A stretch of DNA of 36,605 nt from Nitrospira sp. GTDB lineage: Bacteria > Nitrospirota > Nitrospiria > Nitrospirales > Nitrospiraceae. Where the stretch lies: NCBI GenBank assembly GCA_029865345.1, contig JAOUHD010000012.1:1-36605 (forward strand), given 5' to 3'. How positions within the stretch are numbered: position 1 is the stretch's first letter; each line of letters opens with the position of its first letter. Shown piece after piece: positions 17,401-24,589 of the stretch. Both the position numbers and the translations under genes were made by a program. Below the pieces are notes generated by a model. It ran no database searches, had not been told where the DNA came from, and worked only from the letters and a program-made list of their open reading frames with translations.

Positions 17401-18599
17401 CACCCTTCCTGGTTCAGGCCTCGGCCGCGTGCGAGTCGATCCGCACGGATCAGTTCTCCTGCTAGCATGGCGGCTCCCTGTGGGCTCAAAACCAGGTCGC
17501 GCCCAATCTGGGCATCATAGTCATATGGAGGGGACACCCAGGCTGTTGGGACCAATGACGAGAGTCGTGCAAAGTCCTTGCTTTGACAGGCAGCCTCCAC
17601 CTCTTCCATGAAGGACAGCAGAAAGTACTTCCTGGCAATCAACTTCAATTGTCCGAGGCGTTTCTCGCGCGTATGGGATTGATAGCACCCATACGTGTGC
17701 CTTACGGCCTGTCCGAACATAAGTTTGAATTCAATCGGAATGTCATGAGGGAGCAGCCCTGCATCCCGAACCTGCAGCAGGCACTCGACATGCGCGATAT
17801 GGAGATCGTCACTGAACGGGAGATCAGGATGATACGGACGATCGTTGCCCTGCATGACCTGACGGCCAACCTCCTTGTCGGCATGGTCGTTCGAATGGGA
17901 GAACCCATTGCTCTGTCTTGAGATCACGTTTAGAGACAGCGGTTCCCGCACAAAGACATACCGCTTCAAGAGACAACTGACAGCGAGCGATAAATATATG
18001 TCCGGATTCATTGATCGAATCATCGGCCCAGGCCTATGCGCCAATTCCCGCAGAAGCGCCGTATGGATCAATCCGTGGTACACATTCGGCAGTCCACCTA
18101 TGTAATGCGTCCGCCCCGACGCGACATGTCGGAGACCGGTCCGGGCCTCCCGCACCTCGACATTCCCGCCAAGATGAAGCATAAGGCGACCCGCAACGGA
18201 TGGATCCTGCAGGTCATGCGTGTGATAATAATCAGTATTCCACGCCAGACATTGCACCTCCGTGAAAATACCAAGCAGTTCATTCGCGTACCTCAATGTA
18301 CCCGGCATAAGCACATCGTCGCATCCCAACACGATCAGGTACGCGTCTTCCTGCATGAGCGAGCGCAAGGCAAAATCCCAATGCGACGTCATGCTCAGCC
18401 GCCGCTCGGGCCGCATATACTCGATCCGCCGGTCATGAGCCTGCCACGCCCGCACAAGGTCGGCGGTCGTATCCTCGCTCCGATTGTCGCTGACGACGAT
18501 TCGGACATCCTCCTGGTCTTGCGCACAGCACGTGGCCAGCGTATCGTCCAGGGTCCGAGCGCCGTTGAGTGTGGGAATGAGAACGATGAATCGGGCCAT
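14415..18599 (-). CDS. Giant multidomain glycosyltransferase (GT2 + GT4-like + GT2 + TPR)
   Basis: About 1394 residues. Module 1 (about 1-250) is GT2: RFIVLIPTLNGARTLDDTLA with VVSDNRSEDTT. Module 2 (about 590-850) is GT-B: RIVHDLDDLLWDIPADNPN, PRVGWAGQHSNHVTDLELLR, then DIRLLHYGALGYPVVATD. Module 3 (about 860-1100) is GT2 of the rhamnosyltransferase type: CSIVIPVMNKVELTKQCLLA, IIVDNGSSDGTQEFL, FLNNDTIPITGWLNAL with the acidic site, and GGFDERYRNGFEDVDVCLKI. The tail (about 1170-1390) has TPR-like helical pairs. Start at 18599 is chosen because GGAGGAGG precedes it by five bases. It probably builds several linkages of one glycan. The TPR tail could hold flagellin or other enzymes. Confidence 0.9.
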   Translation of the reverse strand: MARFIVLIPTLNGARTLDDTLATCCAQDQEDVRIVVSDNRSEDTTADLVRAWQAHDRRIEYMRPERRLSMTSHWDFALRSLMQEDAYLIVLGCDDVLMPGTLRYANELLGIFTEVQCLAWNTDYYHTHDLQDPSVAGRLMLHLGGNVEVREARTGLRHVASGRTHYIGGLPNVYHGLIHTALLRELAHRPGPMIRSMNPDIYLSLAVSCLLKRYVFVREPLSLNVISRQSNGFSHSNDHADKEVGRQVMQGNDRPYHPDLPFSDDLHIAHVECLLQVRDAGLLPHDIPIEFKLMFGQAVRHTYGCYQSHTREKRLGQLKLIARKYFLLSFMEEVEAACQSKDFARLSSLVPTAWVSPPYDYDAQIGRDLVLSPQGAAMLAGELIRADRLARGRGLNQEGWFLDMAGAEQDQAKKATLVEHYRRMISSAVGELWSQRDFISCYISNVKSRPLAFNPASYLRALSGAQEEAKAYTKSPDPVITQRGGSCVVPLAEERAADKLAEARTVDGRQSEERVSLSVFIGDANSGDARLVIPYSCGQSRYGWKGALISPKDESVQAGPEHVWLIQRTPWVPDGVLERAQKSGTRIVHDLDDLLWDIPADNPNKWFFTDLQLAVLFRQLNRADQVTVSTEPLAEELSKKGIRSVVLPNCVAPERWGQLCPLRRAGNRPRVGWAGQHSNHVTDLELLRQVMDELGDEVEWVFLGGTPVFARESGRLVESFSMVPIQNYPDQLAALNLDLALAPLSLNRFNEAKSDIRLLHYGALGYPVVATDIAPHREAPVKRVPNQAKAWVNAIRERIFDLDAAEREGEALRKWVFEKRSIDAWIARYASVWLGPVHEEKNREDAEPVLRQRGRAQSFTCSIVIPVMNKVELTKQCLLALADVTHGIEYEVIIVDNGSSDGTQEFLGSLGGDVRVIRNQENAGFAKACNQGAQVARGEYLVFLNNDTIPITGWLNALVQEVEAHQDVGVVGSKLLYADGTVQHAGVVFAREWLTPYHHHRKMAADAPIVNQRREFQSVTAACMLVRRGLFSAVGGFDERYRNGFEDVDVCLKIKQQGWRVIYQPSSVLYHLESQTPGRKDHDVENHRLFTARWGACWWLTDEDLVAFQDGFRMEYLTANSAQWRPLEDAEERRRWLLVAETQQAAGLRDNATVLKKLERCIEWPADRSVLKWAASVAEAIKQPALASAFTQRVMTLDDPAAEQLAVIREALGKGEVTTASSRLEALLKCYPSHAEGLLLKAILYMQREQYETAETSFDSALRGGANRKKCLMGMGMAAMGRAYTQGAWERFLQVLEEYPDDAEAIHWLLRAGTAQNRWDELSRHLSKYLVRNPADLAIRFALAGALVRGEYIDAASLEYETLRALAPTFDGLNELGQAIARKRAVSTMEAAHS

Positions 18600-18873
18600 A
18601 CCGCCTCCTCCAATCACGTCGACATGATGCGCATCGAATAGTCATTCGGCGTTACCGCCGTTAGCAGTGCGTTCTGAGTTCGCGTTTCGCTCTCACATTC
18701 TTGGTGCGCCGGAGATAGGCATGTACCGACGGTTTGGCACTCTTGCACCTCCCCAAGATCGCCGCCACAACACTCCTTTGCGAATCCTCGACACAGGCTT
18801 GACACGCGCCTGACTTCGGCATGGTCTGTTACTGGTACGCGCTTGCCGCTCGCGAACACATCACCTGTAAGGC

Positions 18874-18984
18874 TCACCATACCTCCCAGGGGACAGACCC
18901 TGACTGCCGCAACTCTTCCAGCTGCGTTTTGACGCGTATCGTATCCATGGGGCGCCAAAAGCCGTGATGGACGGCTGTCATCAT
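18874..18984 (-). pseudogene. rfbF remnant: start codon fused to last 31 codons
   Basis: A 36-codon frame on the minus strand: MMTAV, then HHGFWRPMDTIRVKTQLEE and LRQSGSVPWEVW, then TGA. Residues 6-36 match the C-terminus of the intact RfbF at 30111-30881 (GFWRPMDTIRDKTQLEEL ... SGSAPWKVW), and the first five match its start (MKAV). Nucleotides 18899-18969 and 30136-30206 agree at about 59 of 71 positions. The ribosome site GAGAGG is kept. An internal deletion of about 220 codons therefore removed the catalytic domain in frame. It cannot be an active cytidylyltransferase. A translated 36-residue peptide is formally possible. Confidence 0.85.
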
Positions 18985-19130
18985 GAACCTCTCGTTCAAG
19001 AGCGGAATTCAAACTGCGTGCCACTGAAGGAAACGTTTTCCCCCAGCAGAATCAGGCTTTCGAGAACTATGAATACGATGGTCGGCAGATATTGCCGATC
19101 AGGACGGAAGAAACATCCTAAAAGGGAGGG
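18985..19130 (-). repeat. Diverged direct repeat of the rfbF leader (left copy)
   Basis: Upstream sequence of the rfbF remnant aligns by eye with the upstream sequence of intact rfbF (30882-31040): shared blocks include TTCAA, GTGCCACTGAAGG/ATGCCACCGAAGG, GTTTTCC, TCGGCAGAT..TGCCGA and GACGGAAGAA/GATGGAAGAA. Same orientation as the right copy, about 11.9 kb apart. Confidence 0.7.
19082..19098. promoter_or_regulatory. Conserved palindrome TCGGCA-N5-TGCCGA (left copy)
   Basis: Perfect 6-base inverted repeat about 98 bases upstream of the remnant start. The same palindrome is found at the matching place before intact rfbF. Either an operator or an RNA hairpin in the leader. Confidence 0.5.
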
Positions 19131-19256
19131 TCCGCTTCAGAGTCGTTCCCCCTGCACGACTTCGTAGACCAACCGAATCCACTACGGCATTCTCAGTTGG
19201 AGGGCTATCGCCGTAATCAGATTCGGCGAACTTCGCCCAGCAGCCGCATAAGGACA

Positions 19257-19287
19257 TTCTGGATTGAGGGATTTGATGGATCCAGAA
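19257..19287 (-). other. Hairpin downstream of the sugar operon
   Basis: Perfect 8-base arms TTCTGGAT / ATCCAGAA with a 15-base loop, about 50 bases past the stop of the last operon gene. There is no T-tract. It may be a weak terminator or an mRNA 3'-end structure. Confidence 0.35.
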
Positions 19288-19336
19288 AGCTCTCCTGTAC
19301 CCCTATCTCAAATTAGGTCTACACCCTGCTCGTATT

Positions 19337-20143
19337 CTACCGACAACCAGCTTGATGTATCTCTTCACCCACACGCTTAAGATACCCATCAGGGGCCACC
19401 GTAATCAGCAGTTTATGGTGAATGCTGGTATCAATTGTAAACTCGGGATGTGTTTTGAGGTACTCCCAGACTGCAGTCTTAGGATTGTTACCAGGCCCCC
19501 AGGGACGATCAGCAGACAAAGCTGCAGGCATGTCTTCGACAATGGTATCAAACACGACACAATAGCTCCCTGGCGTTACCAACGGTGCATAGGCCTTCAA
19601 TTCGGCAAGCACATGGTCATGGGTATGATTAGAATCTAAACTGACCAATATGGATGCATAGCTTTTTGCGATGCTGTGCACTTGCTCTATAGTGTTCTTC
19701 TCAACACTGGATCCTTCAATCATGTGAATCCAGTTGCTCATGGGGTGTTGCTCGATGGCCTGCCGGTTGTGAGCCCTAATATCGATATCCAACCCGAGCA
19801 CCTTGCGGCGGGTTTGCTTGGGATGGCAGGGAGCCCCGGATTCCACAGCGTCGCACATATCGAGCATCGCAAGAAGCGAGGCGTAATAGATAAGCGACCC
19901 TCCGTGCGCAATACCCGATTCAATGATGAGATCTGGCCTTACTTTCCAGATGAGCTCTTGCATAGCCCATGCATCATTGGGAAACTGTATCGCAGGACGG
20001 CCCATCCATTGAAAGTTATAGGACCACTTGTGGCGTGCCACATCGCGCGTCCACGTTCGCGAGAGCGCCTGAAGGTCATGATCCTCTGCCTGCCCTCGGA
20101 TATTATCTTGGACTTCTTGGAAAAACTTACGAATCGGTTCCAT
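19337..20143 (-). CDS. CmcI-type (cephalosporin hydroxylase / rhamnosyl O-methyltransferase) SAM methyltransferase
   Basis: 268 residues. Rossmann core: PDLIIESGIAHGGSLIYYAS (SAM-binding loop with acidic E), KVLGLDIDIRAHNRQAIEQH (second strand), MIEGSSVEKNTIEQVHSIAK and ILVSLDSNHTHDHVLAELKA. These are typical of the CmcI family, which is common in surface-polysaccharide clusters as sugar O-methyltransferases. WMGRPAIQFPNDAWAMQELI is the conserved N-terminal segment. The ribosome site GAGAGG precedes the ATG. It is the last gene of the operon, 54 bases after the GNAT gene, and likely methylates the finished sugar. Which position is methylated cannot be told. Confidence 0.85.
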   Translation of the reverse strand: MEPIRKFFQEVQDNIRGQAEDHDLQALSRTWTRDVARHKWSYNFQWMGRPAIQFPNDAWAMQELIWKVRPDLIIESGIAHGGSLIYYASLLAMLDMCDAVESGAPCHPKQTRRKVLGLDIDIRAHNRQAIEQHPMSNWIHMIEGSSVEKNTIEQVHSIAKSYASILVSLDSNHTHDHVLAELKAYAPLVTPGSYCVVFDTIVEDMPAALSADRPWGPGNNPKTAVWEYLKTHPEFTIDTSIHHKLLITVAPDGYLKRVGEEIHQAGCR

Positions 20144-20197
20144 ACGTCCTCTCTCCCTTTGTAACTTCTCCCGCTAAGGGCAAGTCACACCAGCACA

Positions 20198-20845
20198 TCA
20201 GATCATGCAGGGGGACCGCTCGATCAGCAGCTTGAAGCAATAGCGCCCCTCCGCACTCGCAGCCCCTTCAGGTCCCATCTCCCAGAAGATGTCGCCCTCT
20301 CTCACACGCTTCACCAGCGGATGGCGCCGCCAGCCGCCAAAACCGATTTGTTTGTTCATCATGATCGAAGCCGCATTGTCCGCCAACACATAGGCATACA
20401 CTCGTTGCACTGCGGCTTCACGGAACAGCCATTGCACCAGTGTTTGTCCAGCCCACACAAATAGTTTGGGATGGCCAACGCGTTCCCCGCGCAACGCATT
20501 GTCGAGCAACACCTCTGAGGATGTGAGATTTTTAAAGCCGTAGTGCCCCACCACCTGATCATTCACGCAAATTAAGAAGAGCATCTGCCCCTGCATCTTC
20601 AAGAGTACATTCCGCATCCAGCTCCGCGTACGCTCCGGCGTGGCCACAAACTGGCTCAAGAACTTCTCCATACTCCGATTCCGCCAATCAGTGAGCCTCT
20701 GTACGATCTCGTAATCGTCAAGCTGCGCAACTGTCACCGGACGTAATACCCCCTCCCGAGTCCCCCCCTCACCGTAGATCTCAAGCGAGAACGGCCGAGT
20801 TCCTGCCACAACCTCATTAAGCAGTACCTGAATGGAGTTCACCAC
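20198..20845 (-). CDS. GNAT-family N-acetyltransferase
   Basis: 215 residues. LRPVTVAQLDDYEIVQRLTD, LFLICVNDQVVGHYGFKNLT (beta strands 2-4) and QRVYAYVLADNAASIMMNKQIGFGG (the asparagine and acceptor-side motif of RimJ/PseH-like GNATs) identify the fold. The acyl-CoA pyrophosphate loop is divergent. Likely start is the first of two GTG codons at 20845, after GGGAGA. In the cluster it probably acylates an amino group placed by the DegT aminotransferase, as PseH does in pseudaminic acid synthesis. An ACP-linked acyl donor is also possible given the ACP in the same operon. Confidence 0.8.
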   Translation of the reverse strand: MVNSIQVLLNEVVAGTRPFSLEIYGEGGTREGVLRPVTVAQLDDYEIVQRLTDWRNRSMEKFLSQFVATPERTRSWMRNVLLKMQGQMLFLICVNDQVVGHYGFKNLTSSEVLLDNALRGERVGHPKLFVWAGQTLVQWLFREAAVQRVYAYVLADNAASIMMNKQIGFGGWRRHPLVKRVREGDIFWEMGPEGAASAEGRYCFKLLIERSPCMI

Positions 20846-20884
20846 GGCATCTCCCTGCCACTAGCCTCATGGAGAGGCTTGCAG

Positions 20885-21919
20885 CTAGTCTTCAAGATCC
20901 TGCCAGGCAAGCACAGTCTCTGCCTCAAGATCTCGTTTGAGCCTTCGCCCAAGAAGAGATGGCAGTAACATCGGTGCCAACCCTGTGCCTGGTCGCTTAG
21001 CATCGAGATCATCCATCGTCAGTACATGCCCCGCTTTCAACGGCAATTTACTGATAAGACTGCGCCGCATCTTCGGAATTTGGGCTGCCTCTTCAGAACT
21101 CACCACACGTTCGATTCCACCCAGCGCCTCATGTACACCGTGGCATGCACGGACCATGGCGTGCATTTCTCTTGGCTCTGTCGCCATTTGATTGTCCATC
21201 CCGATTCGAGAGCGATCAAGCGTGAAGTGCTTCTCTACTAGACAGGCACCTAACGCGACCGCTGCCGCAGGAATCTCACTCCCTATACTGTGGTCCGAAT
21301 ATCCAATCGGATATTGAGGGAATTCACTCCTCAGTCCCACGATATTCCGCAATTGAATCATGGTTGGCGTAGCCGGATAGACAGATGTGCAATGAAGAAT
21401 AATTAACTGGTCGTTCCCTGCCGCCTCAATCGTATGCACCGCTTCTCTAATCTCTTCAATCGTGCCCATACCGGTGGACAACACAAGCGGCACTCCCAAC
21501 CTGCCTAACCGGGACAAATACGGAAGATTATTCAGTTCCATCGAGGCAATCTTTACAAAGGGAACACCACACTCAACCACCAGAAACTCCGCCTCTTCCA
21601 CCGAATACGGAGTCGAAGCGAAATCGATATGTCTCGATGCGGCATACTGCGACAGAACTTTGAGCTGCGCGTTGCCCAAAGCCAACTTGGAAACTAAGCG
21701 CTTCGCAATCGTGTTGGTTACATAATAACTCTTGCCATAAAGCGTGTCCGCACTCCAGGACTGAAATTTCACACAGTCACATCCAGCGATTTGAGCCTGG
21801 TCAATCATGGCACGAGCTACATCCATGTCACCAAAGTGGCTGGTATTCAACTCGGCCACAATATAGGGCGTTACGTAATCTCCGACACGCCGCCCACTTC
21901 GCAGAGCTTTTATCGCCAT
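20885..21919 (-). CDS. NeuB-family PEP-condensing synthase with SAF domain, variant active-site motif
   Basis: 344 residues, normal NeuB length. TIM barrel 1-260: YIVAELNTSHFGDMDVARAM, CDCVKFQSWSADTL, VPFVKIASMELNNLPYL, PLVLSTGMGTIEEIREA, IGYSDHSIGSEIPAAAVALG and EKHFTLDR. C-terminal SAF (antifreeze-like) domain from about 283. NeuB/PseI/LegI enzymes add phosphoenolpyruvate to an aldose to make nonulosonic acids. Here the segment after KHFTLDR is SRIGMDNQMATEP, unlike the PGPDHxxSLEP of sialic acid synthases, pointing to a different acceptor aldehyde. No epimerase (NeuC) or CMP-transferase (NeuA) is seen nearby. Eight bases after the carboligase stop; weak ribosome site. Confidence 0.9.
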   Translation of the reverse strand: MAIKALRSGRRVGDYVTPYIVAELNTSHFGDMDVARAMIDQAQIAGCDCVKFQSWSADTLYGKSYYVTNTIAKRLVSKLALGNAQLKVLSQYAASRHIDFASTPYSVEEAEFLVVECGVPFVKIASMELNNLPYLSRLGRLGVPLVLSTGMGTIEEIREAVHTIEAAGNDQLIILHCTSVYPATPTMIQLRNIVGLRSEFPQYPIGYSDHSIGSEIPAAAVALGACLVEKHFTLDRSRIGMDNQMATEPREMHAMVRACHGVHEALGGIERVVSSEEAAQIPKMRRSLISKLPLKAGHVLTMDDLDAKRPGTGLAPMLLPSLLGRRLKRDLEAETVLAWQDLED

Positions 21920-21927
21920 GGCTCTTT

Positions 21928-23712
21928 CTACTGCTCAATAGGGTCCACAATCATCTCAGCAAAAAAGAGCTCGCGCGAAAGATAGGGTTCTTGGTCTTCC
22001 AAGGGCCGACGTACGAGTCGCCGATCCTGTACGCTGCGAGCCTGCCCCAATTCGATATAGCCTTGATCCACACGCCCCATCACTTCGCACAGAACAGGCC
22101 CCTCACACGCCAGCATCGCTGTGAGACCCGCAGCCATCTGAGCGGGACGTTCAATGCGGCTATACTGCAATCCAAAGCAATCCGCCACGCGTGCGAAGTT
22201 CAAGCAACTGACCCCATTGTCAGGATCGGTGCCAATGGTGCGGTGGCGAAACAACTCCCGCTGACGTCGGCGAATGATGGAATAGCCATTGTTGTTAATA
22301 ACAATGATCTTGATGGGCAACCTTTGGTAGCGGATGCTTTCCAGTTCTTGAAGATTCATCATGATGGAGCCGTCCCCTACCACGACCACGACCGGCTGTG
22401 CTTTCGCATGCTGAGCACCGATTGCCGCAGGCAGCGCAAATCCCATCGCCCCCTGTGAAGTGGGATGTATGCACTGCATTCCATCCGCAAAGCGGATATT
22501 CGTGGGGAGGATGACCTCCGCCAGGCCAGAATCCGTCACTAACGTAGAGGGATTCGGAAGAATCTCACTCAGACAGTCCGCTAATTCATACAAGTCCACC
22601 GCATGGTCGCAGGAAAATTCTGGCTCGACCGGGCGAAACAGTTGCTTCCAGTGTTGGCATTTCCTGACCCAAGAAGCAGCCACAGGGTGAACCTTCTCCT
22701 GATTCAGCCGAGCCAGAAAGAGACCAAGGTCGCTATGGATCATCTGATCAATACGGATCGACTTTTTGCTATGTTCCACACGATCGATATCCACTACGGT
22801 GACACGTGCAGCCCTGGCAAACTTGCTAAAGTCGGGTCCTGTCGTCAGTGAGGTTAATCGAGAGCCAAGCACAAGAACGAAATCGGCGTTTTGAACTGTG
22901 AAGTTGCCCGCACGTGAACAGCCCATGGCCCCGACTGACCCTATGGAGAGCGGATGAGTCGTGCCATAGCTATCTGGGGCCGCCGCCGTGTAGGTCACAG
23001 GAATGTTCCACCGCTCGACGAACTCCTTCAGCTGTACCAGCGCTCGTGCGGCTCGCACACCACTACCGATAAGAACCACTGGCCGTTGGGCACTACACAA
23101 CGCGGCCACCACCTTTTGGATGTCCTCTTCCTTCGGCAACGGGCGAGCCTCGGAGCCTTGCGGTACGACCACAGCACGCCCTGATGTCATCTGCGCACTT
23201 TGCAGATCAAGCGGAATATCCAGCCACACGGGCCCCTTGCGTCCTGTCTGGGCGTACCACAAGGCGTGCTCCATGACTTCTTCGATGTCCTCAGGAGCGG
23301 TCAGCATCTTCGCATACTTAGTCATTGGAGACACCAGGCTGACAATATCAGCTTCCTGCTGGCCATAGGTTCGCAAAGGTATCCCTGTAAATCGGCTGGT
23401 CTCACGCAAGACATGTTGCCCGGAGATGAAGATGCATGGCACCGCATCTTGCCATGCCGATAGAACCCCCGTCAGAGTGTTCGTGGCGGCACAGCCGGTC
23501 GAGACCAGGCAAGCGCCTATGCCCCCTGTCTGTTCTGCATACCCAATTGTGGCAAATGCGCAGGCTTGCTCATGATGAAGGGACACGGCGGTTAGATCCG
23601 CATGCTTTGCCACTGCATCATTTAAGAACAACGCACCCCGCCCAGTGACTTGAAAGACGTGCCGCACACGAGCACGAGCCAGCCTCTGCATCATGTAGTC
23701 TGCCACCCTCAT
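21928..23712 (-). CDS. Thiamine-diphosphate-dependent carboligase, acetolactate-synthase-like
   Basis: 594 residues with the full ThDP-enzyme plan: N-terminal pyrimidine domain with catalytic E48 (HHEQACAFATIGYAE), central domain (about 195-340), C-terminal pyrophosphate domain with GDGSIMMN at 447-454 and NNNGY at 473-477 for Mg-ThDP. Related enzymes in sugar clusters attach two-carbon units to keto sugars (YerE in yersiniose synthesis), and others make acetolactate. The neighbours make isoleucine-valine synthesis unlikely: no small subunit and no ilv genes. The start at 23712 is preferred (GGAG upstream, family start MRVADYMMQRL). An upstream in-frame start at 23790 would overlap the dehydratase gene. 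Confidence 0.88.
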   Translation of the reverse strand: MRVADYMMQRLARARVRHVFQVTGRGALFLNDAVAKHADLTAVSLHHEQACAFATIGYAEQTGGIGACLVSTGCAATNTLTGVLSAWQDAVPCIFISGQHVLRETSRFTGIPLRTYGQQEADIVSLVSPMTKYAKMLTAPEDIEEVMEHALWYAQTGRKGPVWLDIPLDLQSAQMTSGRAVVVPQGSEARPLPKEEDIQKVVAALCSAQRPVVLIGSGVRAARALVQLKEFVERWNIPVTYTAAAPDSYGTTHPLSIGSVGAMGCSRAGNFTVQNADFVLVLGSRLTSLTTGPDFSKFARAARVTVVDIDRVEHSKKSIRIDQMIHSDLGLFLARLNQEKVHPVAASWVRKCQHWKQLFRPVEPEFSCDHAVDLYELADCLSEILPNPSTLVTDSGLAEVILPTNIRFADGMQCIHPTSQGAMGFALPAAIGAQHAKAQPVVVVVGDGSIMMNLQELESIRYQRLPIKIIVINNNGYSIIRRRQRELFRHRTIGTDPDNGVSCLNFARVADCFGLQYSRIERPAQMAAGLTAMLACEGPVLCEVMGRVDQGYIELGQARSVQDRRLVRRPLEDQEPYLSRELFFAEMIVDPIEQ

Positions 23713-23726
23713 GACCTTCGCTCCAA

Positions 23727-24203
23727 CTATGGCTTGGGTTTGTACTGGCTCAGAATTGCTGGTACAGCGACAACAAACTCGGCACTGCATGCTGGTTCAC
23801 CATCCACCCGACTCTCTGCACAGCCTGTCGCGATGCCCCGCTTAAACGACTGCAGCACGGCATCGATGTGCAACACATCGCCGGGAACGATCTTGCGCTT
23901 GAATTTCACATTATTCATCGACACAAAGTTCGTCTTCATCCCGGCATACTCCTCCTGGCAGAGAAAAGTAAGAATGAAGGTCTGCACCAAGCTCTCAATT
24001 TGCACAAATCCTGGCACATTGGGCTCATCATCAAAATGTCCAGGGAAAAACCACTCGTTGTACGTATAGCACTTCACTCCGGTCGCCCGTACGCCAGGGA
24101 CTAAATCAACAACCTTGTCAAGAAACAAGACTGGGTAGCGATTACGCTGACACGCTAGGATCTGCTTGATATCGAGCGCCATTGCAGGAGTCGGATTGGC
24201 CAC
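23727..24203 (-). CDS. FabZ-like hot-dog dehydratase
   Basis: 158 residues. RNRYPVLFLDKVVDLVPG and FFPGHFDDEPNVPGFVQIES follow the FabZ/FabA-type pattern, with the catalytic His in PGHF and an acidic residue in the following helix (QIESLVQ). MKTNFVSMNNVKFKRKIVPG is the next hot-dog strand pair. FabZ removes water from 3-hydroxyacyl-ACP. PNVPGFV replaces the usual PxMPGVL, so it is a distinct subfamily. GTG start with GGAGG seven bases upstream. It lies two bases after the ACP stop, so its substrate is most likely bound to that ACP. A thioesterase role cannot be excluded. Confidence 0.8.
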   Translation of the reverse strand: MANPTPAMALDIKQILACQRNRYPVLFLDKVVDLVPGVRATGVKCYTYNEWFFPGHFDDEPNVPGFVQIESLVQTFILTFLCQEEYAGMKTNFVSMNNVKFKRKIVPGDVLHIDAVLQSFKRGIATGCAESRVDGEPACSAEFVVAVPAILSQYKPKP

Positions 24204-24205
24204 GG

Positions 24206-24448
24206 CTAACCCTCCATTCTGATGTTGTACTTAGCCAGAATGGTTTGGCCGACCGTATAACTTGAAAAGTCGATAATGTCGTCAATGTGCAACTCTATCC
24301 CAAAGGCGGTTTCCAAAGCGGCTATTAACGCCATATGCCCTACGCTGTCCCACGTCGACACAGCTTGATACTTCAAGTTTGACAACTCCGCCTCTTCCAC
24401 CATGAGAGTGCTTTGAAAAGCCGCCGCGTATTTATCACGATTTGTCAT
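24206..24448 (-). CDS. Acyl carrier protein
   Basis: 80 residues, acidic helical protein with the phosphopantetheine site WDSVGHMAL (Ser35, in the DS motif). IELHIDDIIDFSSYTVGQTI is the second half. The sequence is unlike housekeeping AcpP (which has DSLD), so it is a dedicated carrier. The ribosome site AAGGGA precedes the ATG. It sits inside the operon between the LuxC-like reductase and FabZ-like dehydratase genes, so these enzymes probably act on an acyl group carried here. Confidence 0.88.
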   Translation of the reverse strand: MTNRDKYAAAFQSTLMVEEAELSNLKYQAVSTWDSVGHMALIAALETAFGIELHIDDIIDFSSYTVGQTILAKYNIRMEG

Positions 24449-24542
24449 ATGGTTCCCTTTCTGCGTGATAACCCTCTCCTATCAGATGCTGCCAAACGCC
24501 ACCACCGACATTCGCATAGCGATCTCAAGCCCCACGTACGTG

Positions 24543-24572
24543 CATCCCTCTTCGTTCGGTGGATGAGGGATG
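24543..24572 (-). other. Hairpin between the acyl reductase and ACP genes
   Basis: Perfect 8-base arms CATCCCTC / GAGGGATG with a 14-base loop in the 141-base gap, the largest gap inside the operon. It could be an mRNA processing or stabilising element raising ACP levels. No T-tract. Confidence 0.35.
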
Positions 24573-24589
24573 ATGTTAGCAACATGCGG

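Larger units (their letters stand above)
18600..19336. other. Long intergenic region holding an rfbF remnant
   Basis: About 740 bases without an intact ordinary gene. It contains the rfbF remnant (18874-18984), its leader repeat with a palindrome (19082-19098) and a hairpin (19257-19287). Nothing else recognisable is seen in 18600-18870 or 19140-19250. A promoter for the giant glycosyltransferase gene should lie here. Confidence 0.7.

Noticed and set aside
18614..19024. 136-residue minus-strand frame over the rfbF remnant
   Set aside because: It reads the remnant in the wrong frame, is rich in Cys/Arg without family features, and the frame matching RfbF is the short one at 18874-18984.
20885..21919. 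Standard sialic, pseudaminic or legionaminic acid pathway
   Set aside because: Only the condensing enzyme and a generic GNAT are present; the epimerase/hydrolase and CMP-transferase are missing and the substrate motif differs.
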